64,000 nt of DNA from Pseudomonadota bacterium (lineage in GTDB: Bacteria; Pseudomonadota; Gammaproteobacteria; Burkholderiales; Burkholderiaceae_C), in contig JAEZWW010000042.1 in assembly GCA_023442945.1 (NCBI GenBank), positions 1-64,000 of the forward strand. Reading direction: 5' to 3'. Both the position numbers and the translations under genes were made by a program. This document shows, piece by piece, positions 1 to 7,714 of the stretch. Below the pieces are notes generated by a model. That model saw only the letters and a list, made by a program, of their open reading frames with translations, did not search any database and was not told where the DNA came from. How positions within the stretch are numbered: the stretch's first letter is position 1; every line of letters begins with the position of its first letter.

Positions 1-1856
1 CGCTCTACTGGGTGGACACGACGGTCGTTCCCTATCAGGACGACAAGCGCAAGATCGGCGGCTACGTCTCCATCCGCTACGACATCACCGACCGCAAGAA
101 GGCGGAAGCGGCGTTGCGCGAGGAGAACCAACGCCGCCAGCAGGCCGAAACCCTGCTGATGGACGTGATCGACAGCGTGCCCGACGCGATCATCGCCTTC
201 GACAGGGAAGACCGGCTGGTCCTGCTGAACGAGGCCTACAAGCGCTTCCACACCGAGATCGCCGATCTCATCGAACCCGGCATGAGCTTCGAGGAGATGA
301 TGAAGCTCGCCGTCCGGCGCGGCCAGTTCGCCATTCCCGGCGGCACCGCCGCCGACGAGGAGAAGTGGATGAAAGCCCGCACCAAGGCCTTCCGCAAGCC
401 GGGCAGGCCCTTCACCCAGCAACTGGGCGACGGGCGCTGGCTCCAGGTTCAGGAACGCCGTTCGCCGTCGGGCAACATGGTCGGCGTGCGCACCGACATC
501 ACCAATCTGAAACACGCCGAGCTGACCATCAAGAACCAGGCCGAGCACGATCCGCTGACCGGCCTCTACAACCGTTCCGTGCTGCCGGACCGGCTCGAGC
601 GGGCGGTGCAGCGCGCGCGCCACGGCGGCTATTGCGGCGCGCTGGTCATCGCCGATCTCGACGACTTCAAGGCGGTCAACGACACGCTCGGCCACGATGC
701 CGGTGACCGGCTGCTCAAGGAGATCGCGCGGCGGCTACATGCCAGCCTGCGCGCCAGCGACGTGATCGTGCGGCTGGGCGGCGACGAGTTCGCCTTCATC
801 CTGCCGCGCATCAACGGTGAAGCCTCGCTCGAAAGGCTGCTCGACCGCGTCGCCAGCGCCATCGCGCAGCCGGTCGCCATCGGCGGGCAGCAGGTCGTTC
901 CCGCCAGCAGCCTCGGCGTCGCCGTGTTCCCGAAGGACGGCACGTCGCCAGGCGGCCTGATGAAGAACGCTGACATCGCGCTCTATGAAGCGAAAGGCGA
1001 CAGCCGCGGCGGCTACCGCATCTTCGAGAAGGAAATGCGCGCCGCCATCGTCAAGCGGCAGAAACTCGCCGCCGCGCTGCGCGCCGACCTGGCGGCGAAG
1101 CGTCTGGGCATCGCGCTCCAGCCGCAGATACGTCTCGCCGACGGCGCCCATACCGGGTTCGAGGTGCTGGCGCGATGGAACCGCAACGGCGAGCCGGTGC
1201 CGCCGCCGGAATTCATCCAGCTGGCCGAGGAGACCGGCATGATCGTGACGCTGGGCGAGCAGGTGCTCGAGGCCTCTCTGGTCGCCATCCGCTCGATGCG
1301 AGAGCTGGGGCTGGAGACGGGCAGCGTCGCGGTCAACGTCGCGGCCGCGCAGCTCAAGCTCGACAGCTTCGCCGGCCGCGTCGAGACGCTGCTGCGGCGC
1401 CACGGGGTGCCGCCCGACCTGCTCGAGATCGAGATCACCGAGAACGTGCTGCTCGACCGCGACCCCGGCGGGATCCAAGCGTCGCTCGCCGCGGTGAAGA
1501 AGCTCGGCGTCAAGGTGGCGCTCGACGACTTCGGCACCGGCTTCGCCTCGCTGACGCACCTCAAGCGCTTCCCGGTCGACCGGCTGAAGATCGACCGGTC
1601 CTTCGTCCGCAACATCGAGACGGATGCCGACGACGCCGCGATCTCGCGCACCATCATCAACCTCGCGCACAGCCTCGGGCTGGAGGTGGTGGCGGAGGGC
1701 GTCGAGACGCCGGAGCAGCTCGCCTTCCTGCGCCATCACGGCTGCAACTATGCCCAGGGCTTCCTGTTCGGCAGGCCGGAGCCGGTCACCGTGCTGGCGG
1801 ACTATCTGAGGCGGGCGCAGGCGGGCGCGGCGGCGCTGCTCACCGCCGCCGAATGA
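1..1856 (+). CDS. PAS-GGDEF-EAL cyclic-di-GMP protein, 5'-truncated
   Basis: Dual-domain c-di-GMP signalling protein entering from the left edge. The frame is open at base 3 and reads LYWVDTTVVPY, the end of a PAS fold, so the GTG at 12 is not the true start. Counting from that GTG: PAS/PAC remnant 1-28, short coiled coil 29-48, a second PAS 50-165, GGDEF domain about 175-340 with an intact GGDEF at 256-260 and an RxxD inhibitory site (R247-D250) five residues before it, and EAL domain about 350-605. The signature EAL reads EVL (384-386), a substitution also found in active enzymes; DDFGTG (505-510) is intact. Both cyclase and phosphodiesterase activity are possible. Codon use and sequence style look alphaproteobacterial, unlike the rest of the window past about 4.2 kb. 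Confidence 0.9.
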   Translation, partial: LYWVDTTVVPYQDDKRKIGGYVSIRYDITDRKKAEAALREENQRRQQAETLLMDVIDSVPDAIIAFDREDRLVLLNEAYKRFHTEIADLIEPGMSFEEMMKLAVRRGQFAIPGGTAADEEKWMKARTKAFRKPGRPFTQQLGDGRWLQVQERRSPSGNMVGVRTDITNLKHAELTIKNQAEHDPLTGLYNRSVLPDRLERAVQRARHGGYCGALVIADLDDFKAVNDTLGHDAGDRLLKEIARRLHASLRASDVIVRLGGDEFAFILPRINGEASLERLLDRVASAIAQPVAIGGQQVVPASSLGVAVFPKDGTSPGGLMKNADIALYEAKGDSRGGYRIFEKEMRAAIVKRQKLAAALRADLAAKRLGIALQPQIRLADGAHTGFEVLARWNRNGEPVPPPEFIQLAEETGMIVTLGEQVLEASLVAIRSMRELGLETGSVAVNVAAAQLKLDSFAGRVETLLRRHGVPPDLLEIEITENVLLDRDPGGIQASLAAVKKLGVKVALDDFGTGFASLTHLKRFPVDRLKIDRSFVRNIETDADDAAISRTIINLAHSLGLEVVAEGVETPEQLAFLRHHGCNYAQGFLFGRPEPVTVLADYLRRAQAGAAALLTAAE

Positions 1857-1860
1857 ACGG

Positions 1861-2262
1861 TCACGCCGGCCGGAAGTCGAGCGCGACGCCGTTGATGCAG
1901 TAGCGCAGGCCGGTCGGCGGCGGGCCGTCGGGGAAGACATGGCCGAGATGGCTGCCGCAGCGCGCACAGTGGACCTCGGTGCGCACCATGCCCCAGCTCC
2001 GGTCCTGCGAGGTCTCGACCGCGCCGGCGACGGGATCGTTGAAGCTCGGCCAGCCGGTGCCGCTCTCGAACTTCAGCGTCGAGCGGAACAGCTCCTGCCC
2101 GCAGCCGGCGCAGGAAAACGCACCGGCGCGCTTCTCGTGCAGCAGCGCGCAGCTTCCGGGCCGCTCCGTGCCGTGCTCGCGCATGACGTGGTACTGCTCG
2201 GGCGTGAGCAGCGCCTGCCATTCGGCGTCGGTGCGCGTGACGGGAAACGTCTTCGTGTCCAT
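1861..2262 (-). CDS. msrB: Peptide-methionine (R)-S-oxide reductase MsrB
   Basis: Reduces methionine-R-sulfoxide in proteins, a cytoplasmic repair enzyme. The 133-residue protein has the usual single-domain MsrB length. Zinc is held by two CxxC pairs, C51/C54 and C99/C102; GTGWPSF (68-74) lines the active site, and the nucleophilic cysteine is C122 in RYCING. C38 could be a resolving cysteine but is not at the usual place. The start ATG follows a short purine-rich stretch. The gene converges tail to tail with the GGDEF-EAL gene, four bases apart, and follows the VWA gene on the same strand. It lies in the alphaproteobacterial-looking part of the window. Confidence 0.95.
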   Translation of the reverse strand: MDTKTFPVTRTDAEWQALLTPEQYHVMREHGTERPGSCALLHEKRAGAFSCAGCGQELFRSTLKFESGTGWPSFNDPVAGAVETSQDRSWGMVRTEVHCARCGSHLGHVFPDGPPPTGLRYCINGVALDFRPA

Positions 2263-2316
2263 GGGGGCCTCCGTGGAACCGTGATGGCGGACATGTAGGG
2301 TGCGGCGGCGGCCGCC

Positions 2317-3507
2317 TCAATGCTTGCGCGACAGCTCGCGGGTGGCGGCCTCGAGCCCGGCCAGCGTCAGCGGGTACATGCGTTCCGAAAACAGCTCGCG
2401 GACCATCTTGATCGAGTGCGTGTAGCTCCAGTGCTGCTCGCGCACCGGGTTCAGCCACACGGCGTTCGGCCACTGGGCGAGGACGCGCGCGAGCCAGACA
2501 TGGCCGGGCTCCTCGTTCCAGTGCTCGACCGAGCCGCCGGCATAGGCGATCTCGTAGGGGCTCATCGAGGCGTCGCCGACGAAGATCGCCTTGTAGTCGT
2601 GGCCGTACTTGTTGAGCACGTCGAGGGTCGGGATCACTTCCGAATGGCGGCGGCGGTTGTCCTTCCACACGCCCTCGTAGACGCAGTTGTGGAAGTAGAA
2701 GTACTCCATGTGCCGGAACTCGGCGCGCGCCGCCGAGAACAGCTCCTCGACGGTGCGGATGTGGTCGTCCATCGAGCCGCCGACGTCGAAGAACATCAGG
2801 AGCTTGACGGCGTTGCGCCGCTCGGGCCGCGTCCGGACGTCGAGATAGCCGTGCTCGGCCGTGGCGTGGATGGTGCCCGGCAGGTCCAGTTCCTCGTCGG
2901 CGCCCTGGCGCACCCAGCGGCGAAGCCGCTTCAGCGCCACCTTGATGTTGCGGGTGCCGAGCTCGACCGAATCGTCGAAGTTGCGGAACTCGCGCTTGTC
3001 CCACACCTTGACCGCGCGGCGATGGCGGCTCTCGTGCTGGCCGATGCGCACGCCCTCGGGGTTGTAGCCGTAGGCGCCGAAGGGCGAGGTGCCGGCGGTG
3101 CCGATCCATTTCGAGCCGCCCTGATGGCGGCCCTTCTGCTCCTCGAGCCGCTCTCTCAGCGTCTCCATCAGCTTCTCGAAGCCCCCCAGAGCCTCGACCA
3201 GCTTCTTCTCCTCCTCGGTCAGGTGCTTCTCGGCCAGCCGGCGCAGCCATTCCTCGGGCAGGTCGGCGACATCGACGGCGCCTTCGCCCGACACGGCCTC
3301 GACGCCGCGGAAGACGTGGGCGAACACCTTGTCGAAGCGGTCGATGTGGCGCTCGTCCTTCACCATGGCGGCGCGGGCGAGATAGTAGAAGCCCTCGACG
3401 TCGTACTCGACCAGCCCGGCCTCCATGCCCTCGAGCAGCGCGAGATACTCCCGCAGCGAGACGGGCACCTTCGCGGCTTTCAGCTCGAGGAAGAAGGGGA
3501 GGAACAT
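2317..3507 (-). CDS. VWA domain protein, CoxE-like (MoxR partner)
   Basis: A 396-residue CoxE-family protein (PF05762 type). Such proteins pair with MoxR AAA+ ATPases in chaperone-like complexes that mature or activate metalloenzymes; the client is unknown here. The N-terminal half is helical, the middle has a charged linker (about 130-160), and the C-terminal half is a von Willebrand A fold with a DVGGSMD metal site in place of the canonical DxSxS, as is usual for this branch. It sits 12 bases downstream of moxR on the same strand, the usual order. Its sequence style (e.g. VSLREYLALLEGMEAGL) is alphaproteobacterial rather than that of the Comamonadaceae homologue, which matters for the suspected junction upstream. 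Confidence 0.85.
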   Translation of the reverse strand: MFLPFFLELKAAKVPVSLREYLALLEGMEAGLVEYDVEGFYYLARAAMVKDERHIDRFDKVFAHVFRGVEAVSGEGAVDVADLPEEWLRRLAEKHLTEEEKKLVEALGGFEKLMETLRERLEEQKGRHQGGSKWIGTAGTSPFGAYGYNPEGVRIGQHESRHRRAVKVWDKREFRNFDDSVELGTRNIKVALKRLRRWVRQGADEELDLPGTIHATAEHGYLDVRTRPERRNAVKLLMFFDVGGSMDDHIRTVEELFSAARAEFRHMEYFYFHNCVYEGVWKDNRRRHSEVIPTLDVLNKYGHDYKAIFVGDASMSPYEIAYAGGSVEHWNEEPGHVWLARVLAQWPNAVWLNPVREQHWSYTHSIKMVRELFSERMYPLTLAGLEAATRELSRKH

Positions 3508-3519
3508 GGAAGGCCCCGG

Positions 3520-4359
3520 CTAGTTCTGCCGCCTCGCCATGAAGGCCAGCCGCTCGAACAGGTGCACGTCCTGCTCGTTCTTGAGCAGCGCGCCGTGCAG
3601 CTTGGGCAGGGCGTTCTTGGCGTCGGTGCGCAGGTCCTCGGGGCTGACGTCGTCGGCGACGAGCAGGCGGATCCAGTCGAGCGCCTCGGAGGTCGACGGC
3701 TTCTTCTTCAGACCCGGCACCTCGCGGATCTCGTAGAAGCGCGTCAGCGCCGCGCGCACCAGGTTCTGCTTGATGCCCGGATAGTGGACGTCGACGATGC
3801 GGTGCAGCGTGTCGGCGTCGGGGAAACGGATGTAGTGGAAGAAGCAGCGGCGCAGGAAGGCGTCGGGCAGCTCCTTTTCGTTGTTGGAGGTGATGAACAC
3901 CACCGGCCGGTGCTTGGCGCGGATGGTCTCGCGCGTCTCGTAGCAGTGGAATTCCATGCGGTCGAGCTCGCGCAGCAGGTCGTTCGGGAATTCGATATCG
4001 GCCTTGTCGATCTCGTCGATCAAGAGCGCCACCGGCTCGTCGGCGGTGAAGGCCTGCCACAGCACGCCCTTGACGATGTAGTTGTGGATGTCCTTGACGC
4101 GGTCGTCGCCCAGCTGGCTGTCGCGCAGGCGGCTCACGGCGTCGTACTCGTACAGGCCTTGCTGCGCCTTGGTGGTGGACTTGATGTGCCACTGCAGCAG
4201 CGGCAGCTTCAGCGCCTCGGCCACTTCCTCGGCCAGCATGGTTTTGCCGGTGCCGGGTTCGCCCTTCACGAGCAGCGGGCGTTTGAGGGTGATGCTGGCG
4301 TTGACGGCCAACATCAGGTCTTGCGTGGCGACGTAGTTGTCGGAACCTTGAAATTTCAT
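3520..4359 (-). CDS. MoxR-family AAA+ ATPase (hybrid sequence)
   Basis: A 279-residue AAA+ ATPase of the MoxR group. Walker A is GEPGTGKT (38-45), Walker B LLIDEIDKAD, sensor region ITSNNEKELPDAFLRRC. It would drive the VWA protein encoded just downstream. The sequence appears composite. The first half (MKFQGSDNYVATQDLMLAVN, LLQWHIKSTTKAQQ, LWQAFTADEPVALL) resembles Comamonadaceae MoxR. The second half (FPDADTLHRIVDVHYPGIKQ, through LLKNEQDVHLFERLAFMARR) resembles alphaproteobacterial versions. The switch falls in the near-invariant Walker B/sensor region, about 3.9-4.2 kb. The upstream neighbour, a divergent cytochrome c, is a typical Comamonadaceae arrangement. The frame is intact, so function could be kept if the hybrid is real. 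Family assignment is firm; the hybrid nature is inference. Confidence 0.88.
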   Translation of the reverse strand: MKFQGSDNYVATQDLMLAVNASITLKRPLLVKGEPGTGKTMLAEEVAEALKLPLLQWHIKSTTKAQQGLYEYDAVSRLRDSQLGDDRVKDIHNYIVKGVLWQAFTADEPVALLIDEIDKADIEFPNDLLRELDRMEFHCYETRETIRAKHRPVVFITSNNEKELPDAFLRRCFFHYIRFPDADTLHRIVDVHYPGIKQNLVRAALTRFYEIREVPGLKKKPSTSEALDWIRLLVADDVSPEDLRTDAKNALPKLHGALLKNEQDVHLFERLAFMARRQN

Positions 4360-4466
4360 GTCGGAGTGGAATGGGACAACAGGGAAACCCAGACGGAGAG
4401 GGCGTTGGCAGCTTGATTACAATCCGCGACTGATCTGGATTAAACCACGTGGATTGTGCGCGCAAA

Positions 4467-5135
4467 ATGAAAACGACCTTGTCTCCCATGTTCGCTGCCC
4501 TGGCCCTCTCGCTGACGGCGGCGCTGCCCGTTCAAGCCCAGGGCGTGACGGGTGACGTCAAAGCCGGCCACAGCAAGGCGGCCATGTGCATTGGCTGCCA
4601 CGGCATCATCGGCTACCAGTCGACTTTCCCCGAGGTGTACAAGGTCCCCAAGATCGCCGGCCAGAACGACAAGTACATCGTCGCCGCCCTGGAAGCCTAC
4701 AAAAAAGGCGACCGCAAACACCCCACGATGCGCGGCATCGCGATCTCGCTGACCGAGCAGGACATGGCCGACCTGGGCGCCTACTACGCGCAGCTGGGCA
4801 AGGTCGAAGGCGCGGGTGAGCCACCCGCACCGCCCGCCCCCAGCGCGCAGGTCGGTGCGCTGCTGCAAAAGGGCGCCTGCGTGTCCTGCCACGGCGACAA
4901 CTTCTCCAAGCCGATCGACCCGACCTACCCCAAGATCGCCGGCCAGTACCCGGACTACATGTTCGTGGCGCTCAAGGCCTACCGCGACAACACGCACCAG
5001 CTGTGGGGCCGCTCCAACCCGGTCATGGCCGGCATGGCCAAGCAGTTCTCCACCGCCGAGCTGAAGGCGATGTCCAAGTACATCGGCAGCCTGCAGGGCG
5101 AGCTGAAGACCGTGCCGCAGGGCCGCTTCCGCTGA
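4467..5135 (+). CDS. Dihaem cytochrome c (c4-like)
   Basis: Periplasmic electron-transfer protein of 222 residues. Signal peptide 1-25, cleaved after VQA/Q. Two class I haem domains: CIGCH at C41-C44-H45 and CVSCH at C138-C141-H142. Likely Met ligands are in HPTMRG (M88) and NPVMAG. The two halves are internally similar (KIAGQND/KIAGQYP), as in cytochrome c4. It would pass electrons to a terminal oxidase or similar acceptor. A GTG at 4449 would add six residues ahead of the signal peptide; the ATG at 4467 fits a signal peptide better. It is divergent from moxR, a common Comamonadaceae neighbourhood, and ends in a strong terminator. Confidence 0.92.
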   Translation: MKTTLSPMFAALALSLTAALPVQAQGVTGDVKAGHSKAAMCIGCHGIIGYQSTFPEVYKVPKIAGQNDKYIVAALEAYKKGDRKHPTMRGIAISLTEQDMADLGAYYAQLGKVEGAGEPPAPPAPSAQVGALLQKGACVSCHGDNFSKPIDPTYPKIAGQYPDYMFVALKAYRDNTHQLWGRSNPVMAGMAKQFSTAELKAMSKYIGSLQGELKTVPQGRFR

Positions 5136-5155
5136 AGCGCTCAGCGCCGCACGAG

Positions 5156-5180
5156 AAAGCCCGCCTTGCGCGGGCTTTTT
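5156..5180 (+). terminator. Rho-independent terminator after cytochrome c
   Basis: Perfect 9-bp stem AAAGCCCGC/GCGGGCTTT with a 5-base loop, followed by further T residues, 21 bases after the cytochrome c stop codon. Confidence 0.9.
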
Positions 5181-5197
5181 GCTGCCTGAAGAGTGGA

Positions 5198-5262
5198 TTT
5201 CAAGCGAAATTGGCCGCTGGCCCTACAGCCATCTGCGCGACCAGCTATTAAATAGATAGTGA
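5198..5262 (-). repeat. Dispersed hairpin repeat, copy 1 (intergenic)
   Basis: Member of the window-wide element. In this orientation the plus strand reads TTTCAAG, GGCCGCTGGCCCTACAG, CATCTGCGCG, then the hairpin GCTAT-N7-ATAGT. Full length. It occupies most of the gap between the cytochrome c terminator and the DUF1841 gene; nothing else is visible in that gap. Confidence 0.8.
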
Positions 5263-5322
5263 TTGGTGTGTGTTGCGGGGCAGGGCACGCGCAAGGCGGC
5301 GCTACCGGGTTGCGCGCGCCCC

Positions 5323-5757
5323 TCAGCCGCGCGTGGCGCGGCGCTGCACGCAGGCCACGTAGGCCTCGCCATCGGGCGCGCGGCTGCTGCTCTGCGCGTC
5401 GGCCAGCATCTGGCCCAGACATTCCATGGCTTCGTGGTGCGCGGCGTGCAGATCGCCCAGGCGCGCGGCCAGCAGCTCCACCGCCTGGCGGATGCCGCGC
5501 GGCTGGTCGATGCTGCACTGCTCGCTGATCGACAGGTGCATCGACAAATGCAGAAACGGGTTGCCACCCACCGCGCCGTCGCCGTAGTCGCGGGCGATGG
5601 CGGCTTCGACGTCGGCGAAGTCGCCGTGCCATTCGGGGTGCTCGGCGACCCAGCCCGCGGCCAGCTGTTCGATCGCCTCCATCGGCTGCCCCGCGCGCGA
5701 CTTGGCCCAGGCATCACAGAAGAAGCGGCGGACGTCGGCTTGGCTGGGGGCGAACAT
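5323..5757 (-). CDS. DUF1841 family protein
   Basis: A 144-residue protein matching the DUF1841 family (PF08897), a conserved betaproteobacterial family of unknown function. Recognisable segments are the N-terminal MFAPSQADVRRFFCDAW and the central HLSMHLSISEQCSIDQP, with many His residues (HLSMHL, HAAHHE) suggesting metal binding, though this is not established. No signal peptide or membrane segment. The ATG at 5757 gives the family's usual start; an in-frame ATG 16 codons upstream would add a basic tail that looks like leader sequence. It stands alone between the repeat copy and the IclR-type regulator. Confidence 0.8.
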   Translation of the reverse strand: MFAPSQADVRRFFCDAWAKSRAGQPMEAIEQLAAGWVAEHPEWHGDFADVEAAIARDYGDGAVGGNPFLHLSMHLSISEQCSIDQPRGIRQAVELLAARLGDLHAAHHEAMECLGQMLADAQSSSRAPDGEAYVACVQRRATRG

Positions 5758-5832
5758 GGCGGCAAGGCTAACACGCGATGGGCGGCGCTTGGGGGGCCGC
5801 CGCAAGGCCGCGCTGGCAGGGGTGACGGGGGT

Positions 5833-6678
5833 TCAACGCGCCGCCAGCAGGCGCCCGATCTGCCCCGCCGCCTCGCGCAGCGGCACCAGCATCGTTTGCT
5901 GCATCTGCGCTGCGCTGGTGCGGTTGGCCTGGCCGGACACGTTGATCGCCGCCAGCGTCTGCCCGTTGCGGCCCAGGATCGGTGCGGCGATGGAGATCAG
6001 GCCTTCTTCCAGCTCCTGGTCGACCAGCGCCCAGCCTTGCGCGCGCGTCTGGCGCACCCTTTCCATCAGCGCGTCGACGTCGGTCACGGTGTGGCGCGTG
6101 AAGGCGGTGCGCTCGCTTTGCGCCAGCACGCTGCGCGCGGCCTCGTCCGGCAGGCCGGCCAGCAGCACGCGCCCCAGCGACGCGCAGTACGCCGGCAGGC
6201 GCGAGCCCGCGGCCAGGCTGATACGCATGATCTTGCGCGTGGACACGCGCAGCACGTAGACCACGTCGGTGCCGTCCAGCACCGCGGCGGACACCGATTC
6301 ACCGATCTGCTCGGCCAGTTGCTCCATCACCGGCTCGGCCAGGTTCCAGATCGGCAGCGACGACAAATAGGCGAAGCCCAGGTCCAGGATGCGCGGCGTC
6401 AGCCGGAACCAGCGCCCGTCGCTGTCGACATAGCCCAGCGTCTGCAGCGTCAGCAGGATGCGGCGCGCGCCGGCGCGTGTCAGCCCCGTGCGCGCGGCGA
6501 CGTCCGACAGGGTCTGCTGCGGCGCGTCGGCGTTGAAGGAGCGGATCACCTCCAGCCCGCGCGCGAAGGACTGCACGTAGCTGTCGCCGGGGCGCGGCGG
6601 AGTGTCGGCCTGGCGCGCGACGGCGCCGGGCGCGGAGGGCGCGCTGGCGGGTGGGGGCGATAGGGGCGTGCGGTTCAT
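5833..6678 (-). CDS. pcaR: IclR-family regulator of the beta-ketoadipate genes (PcaR/PcaU/PobR type)
   Basis: A 281-residue transcription factor of the IclR family, PcaR/PcaU/PobR branch, whose members respond to beta-ketoadipate-pathway compounds. A Pro/Ala-rich N-terminus (1-30) precedes the winged helix-turn-helix (34-92, YVQSFARGLEVIRSF then SDVAARTGLTRAGARRILLTL) and the effector-binding domain (about 105-275). It is transcribed away from pcaI-pcaJ-pcaF, and the 267-bp gap carries three CGAAC half-sites one helical turn apart, the operator design described for PcaU and PobR. So it most probably controls pcaIJF. The exact orthologue (activator of pcaIJF or of another branch) cannot be fixed from sequence. 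The ATG at 6678 is preferred over one 18 codons upstream. Confidence 0.85.
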   Translation of the reverse strand: MNRTPLSPPPASAPSAPGAVARQADTPPRPGDSYVQSFARGLEVIRSFNADAPQQTLSDVAARTGLTRAGARRILLTLQTLGYVDSDGRWFRLTPRILDLGFAYLSSLPIWNLAEPVMEQLAEQIGESVSAAVLDGTDVVYVLRVSTRKIMRISLAAGSRLPAYCASLGRVLLAGLPDEAARSVLAQSERTAFTRHTVTDVDALMERVRQTRAQGWALVDQELEEGLISIAAPILGRNGQTLAAINVSGQANRTSAAQMQQTMLVPLREAAGQIGRLLAAR

Positions 6679-6727
6679 GGCGTGACGGCGGCGGCTTTGG
6701 CTGCTGGGCTGATTGGATGGCGGGGGC

Positions 6728-6792
6728 TTCACAGCGGCGCCTGTGGGGGCTACAATTCATTCATTATACGAACAAGTGTTCGTTATGCGAAC
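6728..6792 (+). promoter_or_regulatory. pcaI promoter and IclR operator
   Basis: A sigma70-like promoter TTCACA (6728-6733), 17-bp spacer, TACAAT (6751-6756), points toward pcaI. Just downstream is a three-part operator: ACGAAC (6768-6773), GTTCGT (6778-6783) and CGAAC (6788-6792), centres about 10 bp apart. The first two form a palindrome and the third repeats the first, matching the known PcaU/PobR layout. Lying downstream of the -10, this array would repress the plus-strand promoter or activate an unseen one. Confidence 0.65.
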
Positions 6793-6945
6793 TTTTTCCC
6801 GTTCAGGGCCAGGCGCATCCCAGCACTCGGCTCCCGTCAGCATGACGCGGCAGCAGGCCTTAAGACGAGGCCCAAGTCCCATCAATGGGTGTTCACAGGC
6901 GCCGTCGCAACCCGCGGCAGCACACGACAACGGAGACACAGACAG

Positions 6946-7662
6946 ATGATCGACAAGATTGCGCCCACCGTGGCCGACGCACTGGCCGGCGTCAAAGACG
7001 GCGCCACCGTGCTGATCGGCGGCTTTGGCACCGCCGGCATCCCCACCGAGCTGATCGACGGCCTGATCGCACAGGGCGCCAAGGACCTGACCATCGTCAA
7101 CAACAACGCCGGCAACGGCGACGCGGGCCTGGCGGCGCTGCTGGCGGCGGGGCGCGTGCGCAAGGTCATCTGCAGCTTCCCGCGCCAGGCCGACAGCTAC
7201 GTGTTTGACGGCCTGTACCGCGCCGGCAAGGTCGAGCTGGAACTGGTGCCCCAGGGCAACCTGGCCGAGCGCCTGCGCGCCGCCGGTGCCGGCGTGGGCG
7301 CCTTCTTCACGCCCACGGGCTTTGGCACCGAACTGGCCAAGAACCCCGACGGCAGCCCCAAGGAAACGCGCCGCATCGACGGGCGCGACTACGTGCTGGA
7401 ATACCCGATCTACGGCGACGTGGCGCTGATCAAAGCCGAGCGCGGCGACCGCTGGGGCAACCTGACCTACCGCAAGGCGGCGCGCAACTTCGGCCCCGTG
7501 ATGGCCACTGCCGCCAAGTTCACCGTCGCCACGGTGCACGAGATCGTGCCGCTGGGTCAGCTGGACCCGGAAGCCATCGTCACCCCCGGCATCCACGTCA
7601 ACCGCATCGTGCAAGTGGCCCATGTCGCCACGCAGGCGGGTGGCTTCAAGGCTGCGGCTTGA
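6946..7662 (+). CDS. pcaI: 3-oxoadipate CoA-transferase, alpha subunit
   Basis: Alpha subunit (238 residues) of the succinyl-CoA:3-oxoadipate CoA-transferase, the penultimate step of the beta-ketoadipate pathway in the cytoplasm. The glycine-rich CoA-site segment VLIGGFGTAGIP starts at residue 22, and the substrate segment NNNAGNGDAGLAALL is typical of this branch. A GGAGAC ribosome site lies upstream of the ATG at 6946. First gene of the pcaI-pcaJ-pcaF operon, divergent from the IclR regulator. Homologues also serve acetoacetate (ScoA); the neighbouring pcaF-type thiolase and IclR regulator favour PcaI. Its stop codon lies at the edge of a dispersed-repeat-like segment. Confidence 0.9.
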   Translation: MIDKIAPTVADALAGVKDGATVLIGGFGTAGIPTELIDGLIAQGAKDLTIVNNNAGNGDAGLAALLAAGRVRKVICSFPRQADSYVFDGLYRAGKVELELVPQGNLAERLRAAGAGVGAFFTPTGFGTELAKNPDGSPKETRRIDGRDYVLEYPIYGDVALIKAERGDRWGNLTYRKAARNFGPVMATAAKFTVATVHEIVPLGQLDPEAIVTPGIHVNRIVQVAHVATQAGGFKAAA

Positions 7663-7714
7663 ATCGGCCTCTGGCCCTAGGAGAATCAGCGTGAGCAGCT
7701 ACCAAAAACGAAGC
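7662..7714 (-). repeat. Repeat-like segment at the pcaI/pcaJ junction (copy 2, diverged)
   Basis: The plus strand reads GAATCGGCCTCTGGCCCTAG, then GAGCAGCTAC-N7-GAAGC, following the order of the dispersed element (TGGCCCTAG, hairpin arms 7 bases apart). The TGCGCA core is changed to CAGCGTGA. It spans the spacer, the ribosome site of pcaJ (CTAGGAG) and its first nine codons. Similarity is partial, so chance is possible. Confidence 0.45.

Noticed and set aside
1..4350. Search for the dispersed repeat in the first 4.3 kb
   Set aside because: No copy or partial core with correctly spaced arms found, which supports a different origin of this part.
1802..4489. Very long antisense open frames over the msrB-VWA-moxR region (895 codons minus, 698 codons plus)
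   Set aside because: They are Arg/Ala/Pro-rich shadow frames created by GC-rich codons; the translated proteins lack any family features while MsrB, VWA and MoxR are clear.
5263..6663. 466-codon plus-strand frame antisense to DUF1841 and the IclR regulator
   Set aside because: Low-complexity His/Arg/Gln-rich translation; shadow of two recognisable genes.
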